Source: Liopterus haemorrhoidalis
Taxonomy: Eukaryota; Arthropoda; Insecta; Coleoptera; Dytiscidae
Assembly (NCBI GenBank): GCA_963971575.1
Contig: OZ020619.1
Location: 23,194,813 to 23,258,812 of the forward strand
Direction: 5' to 3'
DNA: 64,000 nucleotides
Shown: piece after piece, positions 52,916 through 63,863 of the stretch
How the letters are laid out: each line of letters begins with the position of its first letter
Numbering within the stretch: the stretch's first letter is position 1
Position numbers and translations under genes: made by a program
Notes under the pieces: generated by a model
The model's database searches: none
What the model was told of the DNA's origin: nothing
The model's input: the letters and a program-made list of their open reading frames with translations, nothing else

Positions 52916-53412
52916 TGAGGTGACCAGTGGTGGTGCAAGGCAGGGGCGACAGGGGCACAGGCCCAGGGCGCCATCTCTTAGGGGCACAAAAACAAACGCT
53001 TAGATATACATATTCTAAATTTTTATTAATTTTTTAATTTTAATTTAGATTAAAATTATAAATTTTCATATCGTACATATTAAATACAAAATTGAATTTA
53101 AAGATGTACACATTTATTGATTATATAATAATATTCAGTCTTCTTTTGGACTTATGCAAAATATATAAAACATCATATATGCATATATTTGTATTTAAAT
53201 TACAAAGAAAGTCCATTTTTCTGATTTGTTTGAAGACGGTGTTTCGGAGATAGTTTTTTAAATAATTTAACGTAGAAAATGATCGTTCAGCAGTACTTAC
53301 GTTGTTTACTGGTAACGTTACTAATATTTTTAACAGCTTTAATAGAAATATATTTGATTAGCTTTCATACACATCTGAAAACATCTATAACTGATTTTGG
53401 TTGCACATTTAA

Positions 53413-54690
53413 ATGTTTACGTCATGCGGCCCTCGAGCTTTTTTTGCGGCCCACGGAGCGAAAATGAATATTAGAAAAAAAAAGCAAAGCAAATTGAGAT
53501 ATAAAATGTGTATTTCAAATATATTTCTAGTAAAAAAAAAAATAAATATCTGTCTTAACAAGCTACATATATGTATAATACCTACACACAGTAGGTTAGG
53601 TTTTATTAGGCGAAAATTTCATTCGTTTTTTAAATATCAAGTGATTTATTATTTAAGGCTACAACGATTTTTGGTAAGATTTATTATTTTCAATAAAATA
53701 TAATTTTTAATAACGGTTTTTACGTATTATTAGATTAAAATGGCTGAAAAGAAGAGAAAAGTAGCAGACGAAAATCGAGAATTCAATGATTCATGGACAA
53801 ATAATTTCTTTTTTGTTTTATATACGAACAAGCCTATATGTTTGATTTGTTCGGAAAGTATTGCTGTTCTTAAAGAATATAACATTAAGCGTCATTACAT
53901 GTCAAAACATTCTGAGGAATATAACAAATTAACCGGGGAACTAAGAAGAGAAAAAATTATAAAATAAATTAACAGGACAGCAAAACTTTTTCAAAAATGC
54001 GTACAAAGAAAAACAAACCACAACAATAGTAAGTTGTTAATGAAATTTGTAATATTTTAGCTAAACATTACAAATAGGCTAGCCCTCATATACTGCAAAA
54101 TGCGTGCCGTATATTATCATTGTTTGCGAGTACACATACATGCGAACAATTCTTTTCTTTGATGAAATTGACAAAGACGAAAAACAGAAATAGCTTGACT
54201 GATGATTATCTTAAAACTTCGCTTATATTAGCGTCAATCAATATCCGCCCGAATATTTCTCAAATTGTGGACAAACACCAATGTCAGAAATCACATTAAA
54301 AAAGTATTTGATTTATTATTAGATACTATTTTGTATAAGTTTCCTTATAAAATTCCTTTCACAACTATTTCAAGTATAAAATGATATATTTTGTGCAATA
54401 TTTACGCAATAATTTGTGTGTTTTTCTAAATGATAAATATTTCATTTATTTTTCTGCATAATATTGATAATCTTGTGCAGTGTATCTTACTAAAGAGGAG
54501 TTTTTGTTAACTTTTTATATAATAAAGCTATAAATATCAAAATTATTTGCGTTTAATTATTCAAAATATCTTTGGACCCACCAGACCCATGGAACACCGT
54601 AATCCTTGATAGAAAGTAGTATGGCCCGCGAAGATTTCTCAAAATTTCCAAATGGCCCTCCCCCTTAAAACGTTGCACGGGCCTGAGATA
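53413..54690 (+). mobile_element. Nested hAT element (ZBED5/GTF2IRD2-like)
   Basis: This segment is absent from the sister copy near 270. It starts near TTTACGTCATGCGGCCCTCG and ends near AACGTTGCACGGGCCTG. GCGGCCC(AC) and GTATGGCCCGCG motifs lie near the ends. The exact termini and duplication are unclear, but it encodes BED-finger and dimerisation parts of a hAT transposase. Confidence 0.65.
53740..54299 (+). pseudogene. hAT transposase: BED finger plus dimerisation end
   Basis: ATG 53740: MAEKKRKVADENREFND, then KPICLICSESIAVLKEYNIK, RHYMSKHSEEYNKLTGELRR. C34, C37, H52 and H57 form the BED-type zinc finger that binds the element ends. A stop follows (53965-53967). Beyond a large internal deletion, 54115-54299 reads FASTHTCEQFFSLMKLTKTK, NRNSLTDDYLKTSLILASIN and IRPNISQIVDKHQCQKSH, the dimerisation domain end, then TAA. 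The RNase-H-like DDE core is deleted. Same protein family as the pseudogene at 3861-6132, but from a different element. Confidence 0.75.
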
Positions 54691-55075
54691 TACACTGGCA
54701 CCTTTACTTCCAAACATAATTTGTTCCTGACCGCGGTTCGTATTTTAAAAAGTATGTATCTAGAAACCCAATTTTCCATTATATCTTATAGGAAATCAAT
54801 TAATCCGTCCAGATTAAAAAATAATAAAACAAACCCAAAAAATCTATTTTTAACTAAATGAAGAAAATGCAAAGAAATGCAAAAAGAGTAAGAAGGAGCA
54901 TTTTTTTCACTATAAATGTACATTTTTATACCATTACAAATTAATTTTTTTTTAATGAAATTTTCTGTTTCACATGATTAGTATGAAAATCATCTTCCTT
55001 TAAATTATAAAAAATGAACAACTTTCTTGTGTCTGGTTTTGTGGTTCAGGAGTTTTCGATTTGTTATATGTAGTA

Positions 55076-57445
55076 ATAATAATAAATAATAATAATAGCC
55101 TTTATTACATTACCTATTTACAATATATTTTTAGTAAGGTTATAACAAATATAATTAGTACAATTTTATTTTAATTTAATTTTATATTTATTTATTTCTT
55201 TTCTCAGGTAAGTTGAGCCCATTTTTGAGCATAGGCCTCCCCTGCTTTTTTCCATTCTAGTTTATTCGTAGCATTCTTTTGCCAGAATATTCCTGCTTCC
55301 GCTACTACACTATCCACCCATCTTTTTCTAGGTCTTCCTTTCTTTCTTTTTCCATCAGATGGAAACCAATTTGTGGTTTTTAGTGTCCACCTATCATCTC
55401 TCATTCTTGCCACATGACCTGCCCACTTCCATTTTTGCATATTTGCGGCTATAAGCACGTCTTTAGCTTTTGTTTTTTGCCTTATTATGTCGTGCCGTAT
55501 TTTATCTTTTAGTTTCACACCCACTATACTTCTTTCCATCGCCCTTTGACAAACTTTTATTTTGTTGGCTTGTCTTTTTGTCAGCGACCACGTTTGGCTA
55601 CCGTAGGTTAGGATAGGCATAATACAAGTATTCAGTACTTTGGTTTTTAAATTTACTGATATATTACCTTTCATAATCTTTTTCAGGGACCAAAAACCTT
55701 TCCAGGCTTTTGAAATCCGGGTATTAACTTCCTTTGTTTGGCTGTCACTGAATGATATTAATTGGCCCAAGTATGAATATTCTGTCACTATTTCAAGAAT
55801 GTTGTCGTCAATATTTATCACAGGTGTTGTGTGCAGATTAGATAGTATTTTAGTTTTTTCCATGTTGATTTGTAGGCCTGCTTCGGCGCTTGCTGTACAT
55901 AGTTGGGAGAGCATTTCTTGGAGATTTTGTTCTGTTTCTGCAAATAGCGCTATATCGTCAGCAAATCGTAAATTTGTCAGAATGGACTTGTTAATTTTTA
56001 TGCCGTATTTTTTAATGTCTATATATCGAAATACTGATTCCAAAGCGCAGTTAAACAGTTTTGGTGAAAGCGGGTCGCCCTGTTTTACACCTCTCTGTAC
56101 CATAAATGGCTCCCCCAACTTTTCTAATGATATTTTTGCAGTGTTTTCATGGTATATATTCTTAATTAATCTTATATATTTCTGTTCAACATCTTGATCA
56201 GCTAGCGATTTCCAAATATAGTGGTGTTCGAGTGAATCGAATGCTTTGCTGTAGTCGACGAAGGCTATCAGAAGAGGTTTGTTGAATTCGGTGTATTTTT
56301 CAATGATTTGCTTCATCGTGTGTAGGTGGTCGGTGGTAGAAAATCCGCTTCTAAAACCTGCTTGATCGTGTGGTTGTTGTTCATCCAAAACATGTGTCAT
56401 TCTATTAAGAAGTATTTTGCTAAAAAGTTTATATATGTTTGAGGTTAAGCTAATGGGTCTGTAGTTTTTTATGTCTGCCTGGTCACCTTTCTTATGCAGC
56501 AATATAATTTTAGACTCCTTCCATTGTCGTGGGATATATTCTTCTTCTAATATTTTATTAAAAATGCTTCTTAAGACAGGTGTTATATTTTCTTTGCCTA
56601 ATATTATTAGCTCATTTGGGATGTGATCAAGACCTGGACTTTTTTCATTCTTGAGTGACTTTATTGCTTCTTTTATTTCACAGTCCATTATGGGTGGTAT
56701 GTTGTCCTCGTTATGCAAATCAACTTGAGTAGTATCGCTGTTTAGTTCATCATTTGTAAGTGCACTTTTGTATAGTTTGGTATAGAACTCAGTTGCAGTT
56801 TTCATTATACTAGAGCGGTTATATTCTTTTTGACCATTGTTGTTTTTTAGTGTTGTTATCCAGGTTTTTTCTTGATTCATTGCTTTATTAATTCTTTTTA
56901 TTGATCCTCTATTTTGTAATTCTTCATTTATTATATTTTCTTCGTGGTTTATTATATTGTTTCTTATTTCTTTTCTTACTAATTTTTGTATTTCCGCAAG
57001 TTCCGCTCTATCATTCGTAGTCTTTTTTCTTTTGTTCTTAATTTTTTCCCTTTTTTGTATTAATTGCAATGTATTTTGCGTTAATTTATTTTTATTTATT
57101 TTTTCTACTTTATTTTCTTTAATTTTCTTGCTAATATTGTTTAGAGTTTTTTGAAGTTGCAATTCCAGAGTATTGTAGAGATTTTGTATGTCATTGCCAT
57201 CGACGATTGGTGGAATTATGATGTTCAGGTTATTCTTCAGTTCAGCGTTGACAAGGGGCTTGGTATTTGATGGAAAGTTGGTTGGGATGTTTGTACCATA
57301 ATTAATTCTAGATTTTTTCTTATTTTCAGTACTAATGGTTGCTCTGACTAGTCTGTGGTTAGTATAAAAATAAAATTGATTTAGAACCTCTATATTTAAT
57401 AATTTTCTTATGTCGTTCATTAATATGTAATCAATTTCATTTTTT
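55076..57445 (-). mobile_element. RTE-like non-LTR insertion with 12-bp duplication
   Basis: TTATATGTAGTA occurs at 55064-55075 and 57446-57457. The 3' end (55076-55100) is an (ATT)n-type tail, preceded by a 3' UTR of about 100 bp. The 5' end is truncated within the endonuclease. Inserted in the hAT-A element. Confidence 0.85.
55204..57445 (-). CDS. Endonuclease-reverse transcriptase, 5'-truncated, open
   Basis: The frame is open from the truncation (57445; EIDYIL, an endonuclease tail motif, then NQFYFYTNHRLVRATI) to TGA at 55204; from the first ATG (57420) it is 738 residues. Domains: EN remnant (first 40), coiled-coil-rich linker, RT with SLKNEKSPGLDHIPNELI, NYRPISLTSNIYKLFSKIL, QAGFRSGFSTTDHLHTMKQI, LIAFVDYSKAFDSLEHHYIW, VQRGVKQGDPLSPKLFNCAL and LRFADDIALF (catalytic FADD), thumb, then MPILTYGSQTWSLTKRQANK and GRPRKRWVDSVV. 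No inactivating mutation in the RT. It lacks most of the endonuclease and any promoter, so it cannot move alone. RTE-like by the tail and GFR.G.ST.D motif. Confidence 0.85.
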
Positions 57446-57959
57446 TTATATGTAGTAGTAGTCTGTTAATAGCCTGTGTCTAATACTAGGAAAAAAAGGT
57501 AAAAAATTAGAATATAAAACAGGCCTTGATTCATTTAAAAAGAAAAACATCACGGTTCGTATTTAGAGATCAAAATAGGATATGAAAATAGTTTGTATCT
57601 CGAAAAGTTCGTATTTCTAGAGATATGTAAGTCGAGGTAAATTGAGCCAAATTGGAGGGTTTGCCCCGGGTGCCAAAAGAGCTAGCGCCGGCTCTGGAGG
57701 TGACCAATCAAGGGTTGTTGTAATTGTTGTAATATTAATCTCGGGATGTCTTTTTTTTAACTCTCCGTATTTTTCCTATATGTCGGACAAAGAGTTGTAC
57801 CATGAGTTCAAAAAGAAATTACATAAGGGATGGCTGTGGAAAAATAAAATAATGTCTATTGCAAGCTTTAAAATCATAAATTTTTTGTGTTCTATTGTAA
57901 AAATCATTATAATTGTAGCTTAATTGAATTTTGAATAGAAAAATATAACAACAACAGAG

Positions 57960-58200
57960 ATTACAGTTAATTAATTGACAGTTAAAGCTTGCAGTACACA
58001 TTATTTTATTTTTCTACAGCCAACCCTTATGTAATTTCTTTTTGAACACATGGTATAAGCATGCCAAATTTCAACTTTCTATGTTAAGCCGTTTGGCTAC
58101 AATTTCTACCGTACAGACAGACAGACACATTAGTGACGTTATAAGTTTTTTTTTTTGGTGGTCATACCTACTAAACCCTAAAAATAACATTCTGATTAAA
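57960..58200 (+). repeat. RepB interspersed repeat copy
   Basis: GGTATAAGCATGCCAAATTT, TTAAGCCGTTTGGCTACAAT, ACCGTACAGACAGACAGACA, GTGACGTTATAAG and GGTCATACCTACTAAACCC. Bases 57705-57960 upstream and 58201-58381 downstream show nothing else. Confidence 0.6.
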
Positions 58201-58381
58201 TCAAATAAAATAATATCAATTTTCTTTAAAAGTTCACGTCACTTCCAACTTCCAACACATGACATTGCAAATTCCTGTAAAAGAATGCTGCCTTGTGTAA
58301 TAATGCAAAGTACAATGACATTTTCATATGCAGGATATTTCAGTTAAGTAGGTCATATCCATGTTCAGCCAATCAATTTAA

Positions 58382-58382
58382 T

Positions 58383-58419
<37 letters not shown>

Positions 58420-60245
58420 TTTCTTTATTTTAGGGGCACTTCAATGTCTAAGATTATTAGCACCCCATAGATAATAAATATACATACATTAGATAATTTT
58501 ACAGCTTTTATCAATAATAATTACTTATAATAATAGCAAACAGTAGTAATAATACTAATAAATAGTTTGATTTATAGTAATAATAATTTGAGAATAGTAG
58601 TGATTATTGTAAACAGATATAATAACAAATATAATAAAATAATACAATAGTAATAATAATAATAACAAAGAGTGATACAATTTGGTGGTTTTAAACAGTT
58701 AGCAAGGCTAAATGTCTTTGATCATGTTTGCGTCTATCAAGAAATTTATCATATTCTCTTGGTTTTTGTAGCTGAGCGCAGACCGGAGTTCATCTGGGAT
58801 GTTATATTTTTCTCTTGATCTGTCGTATTTTTTACAGTGGATGAGCATGTGTTCCACTGTTATAAGGGTGTTGCACATATCACAAACTGGTTGTTCGGTT
58901 TTATCTAGGAGGTGTTTATGCGTGACTTTTGTGTGTCCTATGCGCAACCTGGTAATAACGGTCTGGTTTTTTCTGTTGTCAGGTGTTTTACTTGGTTCGA
59001 TTTTGTCTTTAATTTCTCTTAATTTATTGTTGGTAGTTTGTTGCCATCTAACGTTCCATTCTTCTTTTATTTTAACTTTGATTTTGTTTTTTATGTCATT
59101 CTCAAGGGTTATTTCTGTAATTTTTTCTTTACTGGTTGCTTCCTTCGCTGCTTGGTCTGCTGCTTCGTTTTCTTCTATATTTACATGTGATGGTATCCAT
59201 GCCAGTACTATTTCTTTATTATTTATTTTGGAGTAGTGAATATTTTCTTGGATTTTTTTAATTAATGGGCATTTACTATGAGGCTTTTCTAGTTCTTGTA
59301 AACAACTTAAAGAGTCCGTATATATGATAAACTTCTTGTCTTGGCTATGATTTATGTACTCGGACGATTGAAGGATACTGTAAACTTCTGCTGTAAAATT
59401 GCTTGCGTCATCGGGAAGACGATGTTTGTGGACTTCTTCTCCAATAATTATTGACGCCCCTGTTTTATTGTTCATTCTGGATCCATCAGTATATATTTGG
59501 ATATAATTTTGATATTTATTGTTTAGTTCTAAGAATTGTTGCTTATATATTGTTGGGTGGGTAGAGGATTTATTTTGGTTCGAGAGGTGCAGGTAAAAAA
59601 TTGGATTTCTCCTGACCCATGAAGCTATATTGGAGTTGTATTTTTTGGAATTTGAGGGATAGGAATATCAAGGGAACTAAGGTATTCAAGTATTTGTTTT
59701 TGAAGGGGTGAATTATCTTTAATGGATAAATTATTATTGTTTTTGCGGAATATATTTTTATGGATGGGTATATCTGGATTTTTTATTAAATTTACTGGAT
59801 AAAGGAGAAATAACTGTTTCCTCCTGAGGTCCAAGGGTGGCTCCTGCCTCACATAAAATACTTGCAACCGGACTAGTTCTAAATGCTCCTATACATATTC
59901 CGACGGATGTAGATTGAATTGTATTTAGCTTTTTTATCGTACTTCTCTTCGCATCTCCGTATACAGCGCAACCATAGTCTAATTTAGATCTAATGATGGC
60001 TTTATAGATGTTTAGAAGTACTTCTTTCTGTGCTCCCCATCTATAGTGTCCTATTGTTTTTAATAAATTTATTCTTTGCAAAAAATCTTGTTTTAAATAG
60101 TTGATGTGGTGTTTCCAGGTTAGTTTTTCGTCAAGTATAATACCAAGAAATTTAATATTTGAAATGTACTCTATATTATTTCCATTTAAGGTTAATAATT
60201 TAAATATATTATTTTTACCATTTATCAAGTTTAGAGTTTTTTTTT
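58382..60245 (-). mobile_element. Non-LTR retrotransposon with RNase H (I/R1-like), 5' part missing
   Basis: Minus strand from about 60245 down to a 3' UTR ending CCCTAAAATAAAGAAACAAA followed by (TA)n at 58388-58415. It contains the end of RT and an RNase H domain. The upstream side is cut by the mariner element at 60266. Confidence 0.75.
58708..60240 (-). pseudogene. RT C-terminus plus RNase H domain
   Basis: From 60228: NGKNNIFKLLTLNGNNIEYI, IKFLGIILDEKLTWKHHINY, YKAIIRSKLDYGCAVYGDAK and IQSTSVGICIGAFRTSPVAS, the RT thumb region. A frameshift near 59860 and stops follow. Then IQIYTDGSRMNNKTGASI, NFTAEVYSILQSSEYI, KKFIIYTDSLSCLQELEK and WIPSHVNIEENEAADQAAKE carry the RNase H residues (D, E, D, D). 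The end has KVTHKHLLDKTEQPVCDMCN and HMLIHC, a CCHC-like region, stop at 58708. RNase H after RT points to the I/R1 group. Inactive because RT palm and upstream domains are missing. Confidence 0.75.
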
Positions 60246-60265
60246 TTTGCCTCTATCCCAATATA

Positions 60266-62110
60266 CAGGGCTTTTGTTTGAAACGGGGCACCCCGAAAAT
60301 CTCCTTTATTTGTAAAGATACAAAAAATCTTCAGAACAAAAGTTAAACTAGACAAAAACTTCCGGTTTCACCGGAAATGATGTCAACTTTTGATCTAGCA
60401 TAGAAAATCGATAATTTTATGTTTTTTTCCTAAAAGTACATTAAATTAGCTTTACAATGACACCAAAAAATCATATTTTTATGTTAACCATTTCAAAATG
60501 GCGACCATTTATTTACAAAATAATAATCAACATAAGTTTTTCAAAGTTGAACGTAGCAAGCTTTGAAAACAATAAAAAAAGAAACAAAATATCTCTAATA
60601 TAAACTATTTGACTATTTAGAAAAAAAAAAACAATTACTTTTTACAATTATTTTACAAAAAGAAAAATTACAAATGTTCGATCAAACCACCATTATTGTC
60701 CACATATTTTCTCATTCTTAATAAAAACTCTTCCATCACCCTTATAAGAGTACACTCTTGGATATCCCGGATTGCACTTCTACCCCTTTCTTCTAAATCT
60801 TCTATCGTCGTTGGTGTTGTCCGATACACTCTATCTTTTAAATACCCCCAAACGAAAAAATCCAATGGCGTGAGATCCGGCGATCGTGCAGGCCAGGGAT
60901 TAAGTGAATGTGTTCCAATCCATTTATCTGGGTATTGGCCATTTAAATAGGCACACACGTTTCTAGTGTTATGAGCTGGTGCTCCATCTTGTTGGAACCA
61001 CATTCCAATCCTATCAGCAAGTGGTAAATCATCCAACAAATCCTCCACTTCATTTTGTAAAAAAATTAAATAACTGTTAGCTCTAAGGCTGCCATAGTAA
61101 ATAATTGGGCCTACAATTTTTGTCCCTAGAATTCCCACCCAAACATTGAAACCAAATCTGTGTTGGAATCTGGAAGATCTTAATTCCCTGGGATTTTCCG
61201 TCGACCAACGTCTTACATTATTCCTATTGAATAAACTATTTCTGGTAAAATTGGATTCGTCCGAAAAAATTATTTTATAATGGAAGCGATTATCATTTTC
61301 CCACATACCCAAAAACCAATTACAAAAGTTCAGTCGGCGATCTTCATCATTTGCGTGGATAAATTGACTTACATGCGGTTTATAAGGCTTAAACCCATGT
61401 TTTTTCCAGGCTTTCCATTGTGAAACACCGCATTCTTTTGCAATCTCCCGCACCGACACTTCCGAGTCGTAGTGGACGTAAGTCAATATTCTTTCTTCGT
61501 CATTTTCTACATGGTTTGCTCTTTCTGGACGTCGTTTTTGAATTTAGAAAGAACCTCGCTGGCTTAATTTGTTCACTAATTTGGCAAAACACTGCCTTCT
61601 CGGCTGAGCTCTATCAGGATACCTTTCCTGATAGAGTCGCTGGGCCCTAACCGCATTTCTTTGGCACTCTCCGTATATCAGAACCATATCTGTCATCTCT
61701 TCGTTAGTATATCGTACTTAAACCATAATTAGGTACAAATAACGACTTACTACCAATTAATACAATTGTTATTTCAAACAAAAATAAGAAAAATAAACTA
61801 TTAAACTCTTGTTATTTATAAAACATTTAATTGAAAAATTAATATTTAAGTTATTTCATGTTTAGAGATATTTTGTTTCTTTTTTTATTGTTTTTAAAGC
61901 TTGCTACGTTCAACTTTGTAAAACTTATGTTGATTATTATTTTGTAAATAAATGGTCGCCATTTTGAAATGGTTAACATAAAAATATGACTTTTTGGTGT
62001 CATTGTAAAGCTAATTTAATGTACTTTTAGGACAAAAATATAAAATTATCGATTCCCTATGCTAGATCAAAAGTTGACATCATTTCCGGTGAAACCGGAA
62101 GTGCCTCAGA
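60266..62110 (-). mobile_element. Mariner (DD41D-type), copy B, nearly full coding region
   Basis: Left end CAGGGCTTTTGTTTGAAACG after TA; the left repeat has a small internal deletion (ACTAGACAAAAA joined to CTTCCGGTTT). The right repeat (61855-62110) breaks off at GAAGTGCCTCAGA, so the outer 130 bp or so are lost. Same family as copy A (11594-12711). It ends the retrotransposon at 60245. Confidence 0.85.
60668..61696 (-). pseudogene. DD41D-type mariner transposase with one stop codon
   Basis: 342 codons from ATG 61696 to TAA 60668. N-terminus MTDMVLIYGECQRNAVRA, YPDRAQPRRQCFAKLVNKL (helix-turn-helix), a TAA at codon 51 (61544-61546), then IQKRRPERANHVEN. Catalytic residues: D in IIFSDESNF (about 146), D in WFQQDGAPAH (about 237), D in SPDLTPLDFFVWGY (about 279), 41 residues between the second and third if aligned on the LDFF aspartate as in Mos1. 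Everything after codon 51 is open. A second ATG at 61486 would give a product lacking the first DNA-binding helix-turn-helix. The upstream ATG was chosen because family-like sequence begins there. Confidence 0.8.
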
Positions 62111-62499
62111 AACCGGGACAGTTTGTCACCCTAGCTGTATGAGGCGCAAATAGTCATCATTGCTGAACGCCAAACATTTTAACTAATTAACTAACTTACT
62201 AAATAAAAACTTGCAGTGTAAAAAAACGGTACTTTGTCGGGGTGAGCACGCATGCGTCTCATTTTTTTTACACTTGTTGCAATATAAACAGCAATATTTT
62301 AGGCTTTTGTAGTTATGTGGCAAGTGACAACATATTGTGGGTACATTTTAAAAAATTTAAAATTCGATAAATTTGGAAAAAATAACGCACGTGCTTCCAT
62401 CTAGAGATTTACAGGCTTACTGAAATACAAGATGTGAGCGCATCAAGAAAGCTTCTCATTTGTTCGGTTAAATAAAAATTGCTAGCACGGTGTAGCAAA

Positions 62500-63100
62500 A
62501 AATTCAATAACCTTCGAAAAACTTATATCAAAAATTCCTGTTGTTCTATGCTGGTTCCCATTTATGTACTTTACTCAGATTTTTTTTCAGATTTTTAAAT
62601 TAACTTCCCTGGGTTGTAGGGTGTGGGACTGTGGTTCAAAAGTTTTTTCACATTTTTGGCAAAAATCGTATTAAAATAATGAAAATTTAAAAAAACTACT
62701 TGTCGCGTTGATGGGAACTAGAATAGTTTTTTTCAGTTTTTTACATCAACTCCTCTGAGAAATAGGATAGAGGACAAAAGTCCGATAAAAAAAATATATT
62801 TTTCAAAAATAAAAATTTATTAGTTTATCCACGCATTAAAAAGTTTTGTGATGCCCCACTCAAAATGTTAAAAAAAATATTAATTTATTCTTTGAATACA
62901 TATTTGTTTATATTTGTTCCGTAAAGTGTTTTGTGAACTCTTAATAGTTTTCTTACGTGGGTCTAAAAGTTGCACAAGCATGCCAAAATTTCAACTTTCT
63001 AGGCCGTTTGTTCATAATTTATACCGAATAGACAGATATGTGAGTGACGTTATAAGGGTTTTTTTGGTCATACCTACAAAATCTTAACAATTAAAAATAT
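62500..63100 (+). repeat. RepB interspersed repeat, longest copy
   Basis: Order of blocks: CTGTTGTTCTATGCTGGTTC, TAGGGTGTGGGACTGTGG, CATCAACTCCTCTGAG, TTATCCACGCATTAAAAAG, CACAAGCATGCCAAAATTTC, GACGTTATAAGGGTTTTTTT and GGTCATACCTACAAAATC. It is used here as the reference for RepB. The preceding 62111-62480 is unassigned. Confidence 0.65.
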
Positions 63101-63109
63101 GAAACGATC

Positions 63110-63249
63110 CAGGGCTGTGCGGTGGCATGGAGCAATGGGCGATCGCTCCAGCCGCCTGGGCCACGAGGGCGCCTTTCAGTTATTTCCCATCTGTTCATTA
63201 TTGTAATATTTTCATAATAAAAAATTTATTATTTGCTGTTGCATCTTTA
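63110..63249 (+). mobile_element. Possible hAT-type end (CAGGGCTGTGCGG)
   Basis: CAGGGCTGTGCGGTGGCATG followed by GCGATCGCTCCAGCCGCC is GC-rich and starts like a hAT terminus, but no right end is found before the next element at 63250. Confidence 0.3.
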
Positions 63250-63652
63250 CAGAGGCGCAGCAAAGGAGGGGGGGGCGACGGGCCTGGGCCCCTCCCAGGA
63301 CCAGCAGGTTACACGGCGCTGACCGGGGAGGTGAAGATAAAATTTAACCACAACAGTAGTTAATTTTTCAATTACTTCATTGTAAACAATATTGGCATTT
63401 TCTTTTTTTTTTTTTCGTATAGATAAACATTTTTTTAAGATTGCCTACTCTTAATAAAGTGACATAATTATTGTTCAAGTGAAAATACATCACTTTCCAA
63501 ATATGCTCCAACGAATTATATGAAGGGGAGCGTTGATCCTTTTCCCCCCTGACACATCGACTAAAATATTCGCCCAGTCATATGATAAAACTGTTACTAA
63601 TTACTCGATTCAGATAAGATAAAGTGGAAATCTGACTTCGGTATAACCTTCA
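63250..63652 (-). mobile_element. Second copy of the 39939 hAT element (right half)
   Basis: Read inverted it ends GCTGCGCCTCTG at 63250 and aligns with 40480-40876: GTCAGATTTC..TTATCTTATCTGAATCGAGT, CGATGTGTCAGG, CTCCCCTTCATATAATTCGT, TGGAGCATATTTGGAAAGT and CTACTGTTGTGGTTAA. It contains a single terminal unit instead of three. The left half is missing. Bases 63653-63863 hold no recognised feature. Confidence 0.8.
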
Positions 63653-63863
63653 GAATGTAATTTTTAAATGACACCTCAAACGTGAAATAGAGTAAATATA
63701 GTAGAAATATAATAAAGAGAGTAGTTTTGGAGACAATAGCGCTCTTAAAATCGGTATTTGGTTTTATTTTGTAGATAAATGTGAATATCAATATCTTCTT
63801 AGGTATTTTTGAAACTATAATGTTTTACACACAAAAAGGACTGATATAAGTTGTACTGAACAA

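Larger units (their letters stand above)
52925..57696 (+). mobile_element. Large hAT-type element (family hAT-A), copy 2, perfect duplication
   Basis: Begins CAGTGGTGGTGCAAGGCAGG, ends GAGCTAGCGCCGGCTCTG. Identical GAGGTGAC at 52917-52924 and 57697-57704. 4772 bp, of which about 1.28 kb is a nested hAT element and 2.37 kb a nested RTE-like element. Its own 1.1 kb aligns with copy 1 (1-790, inverted). No transposase of its own is seen. Confidence 0.85.
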
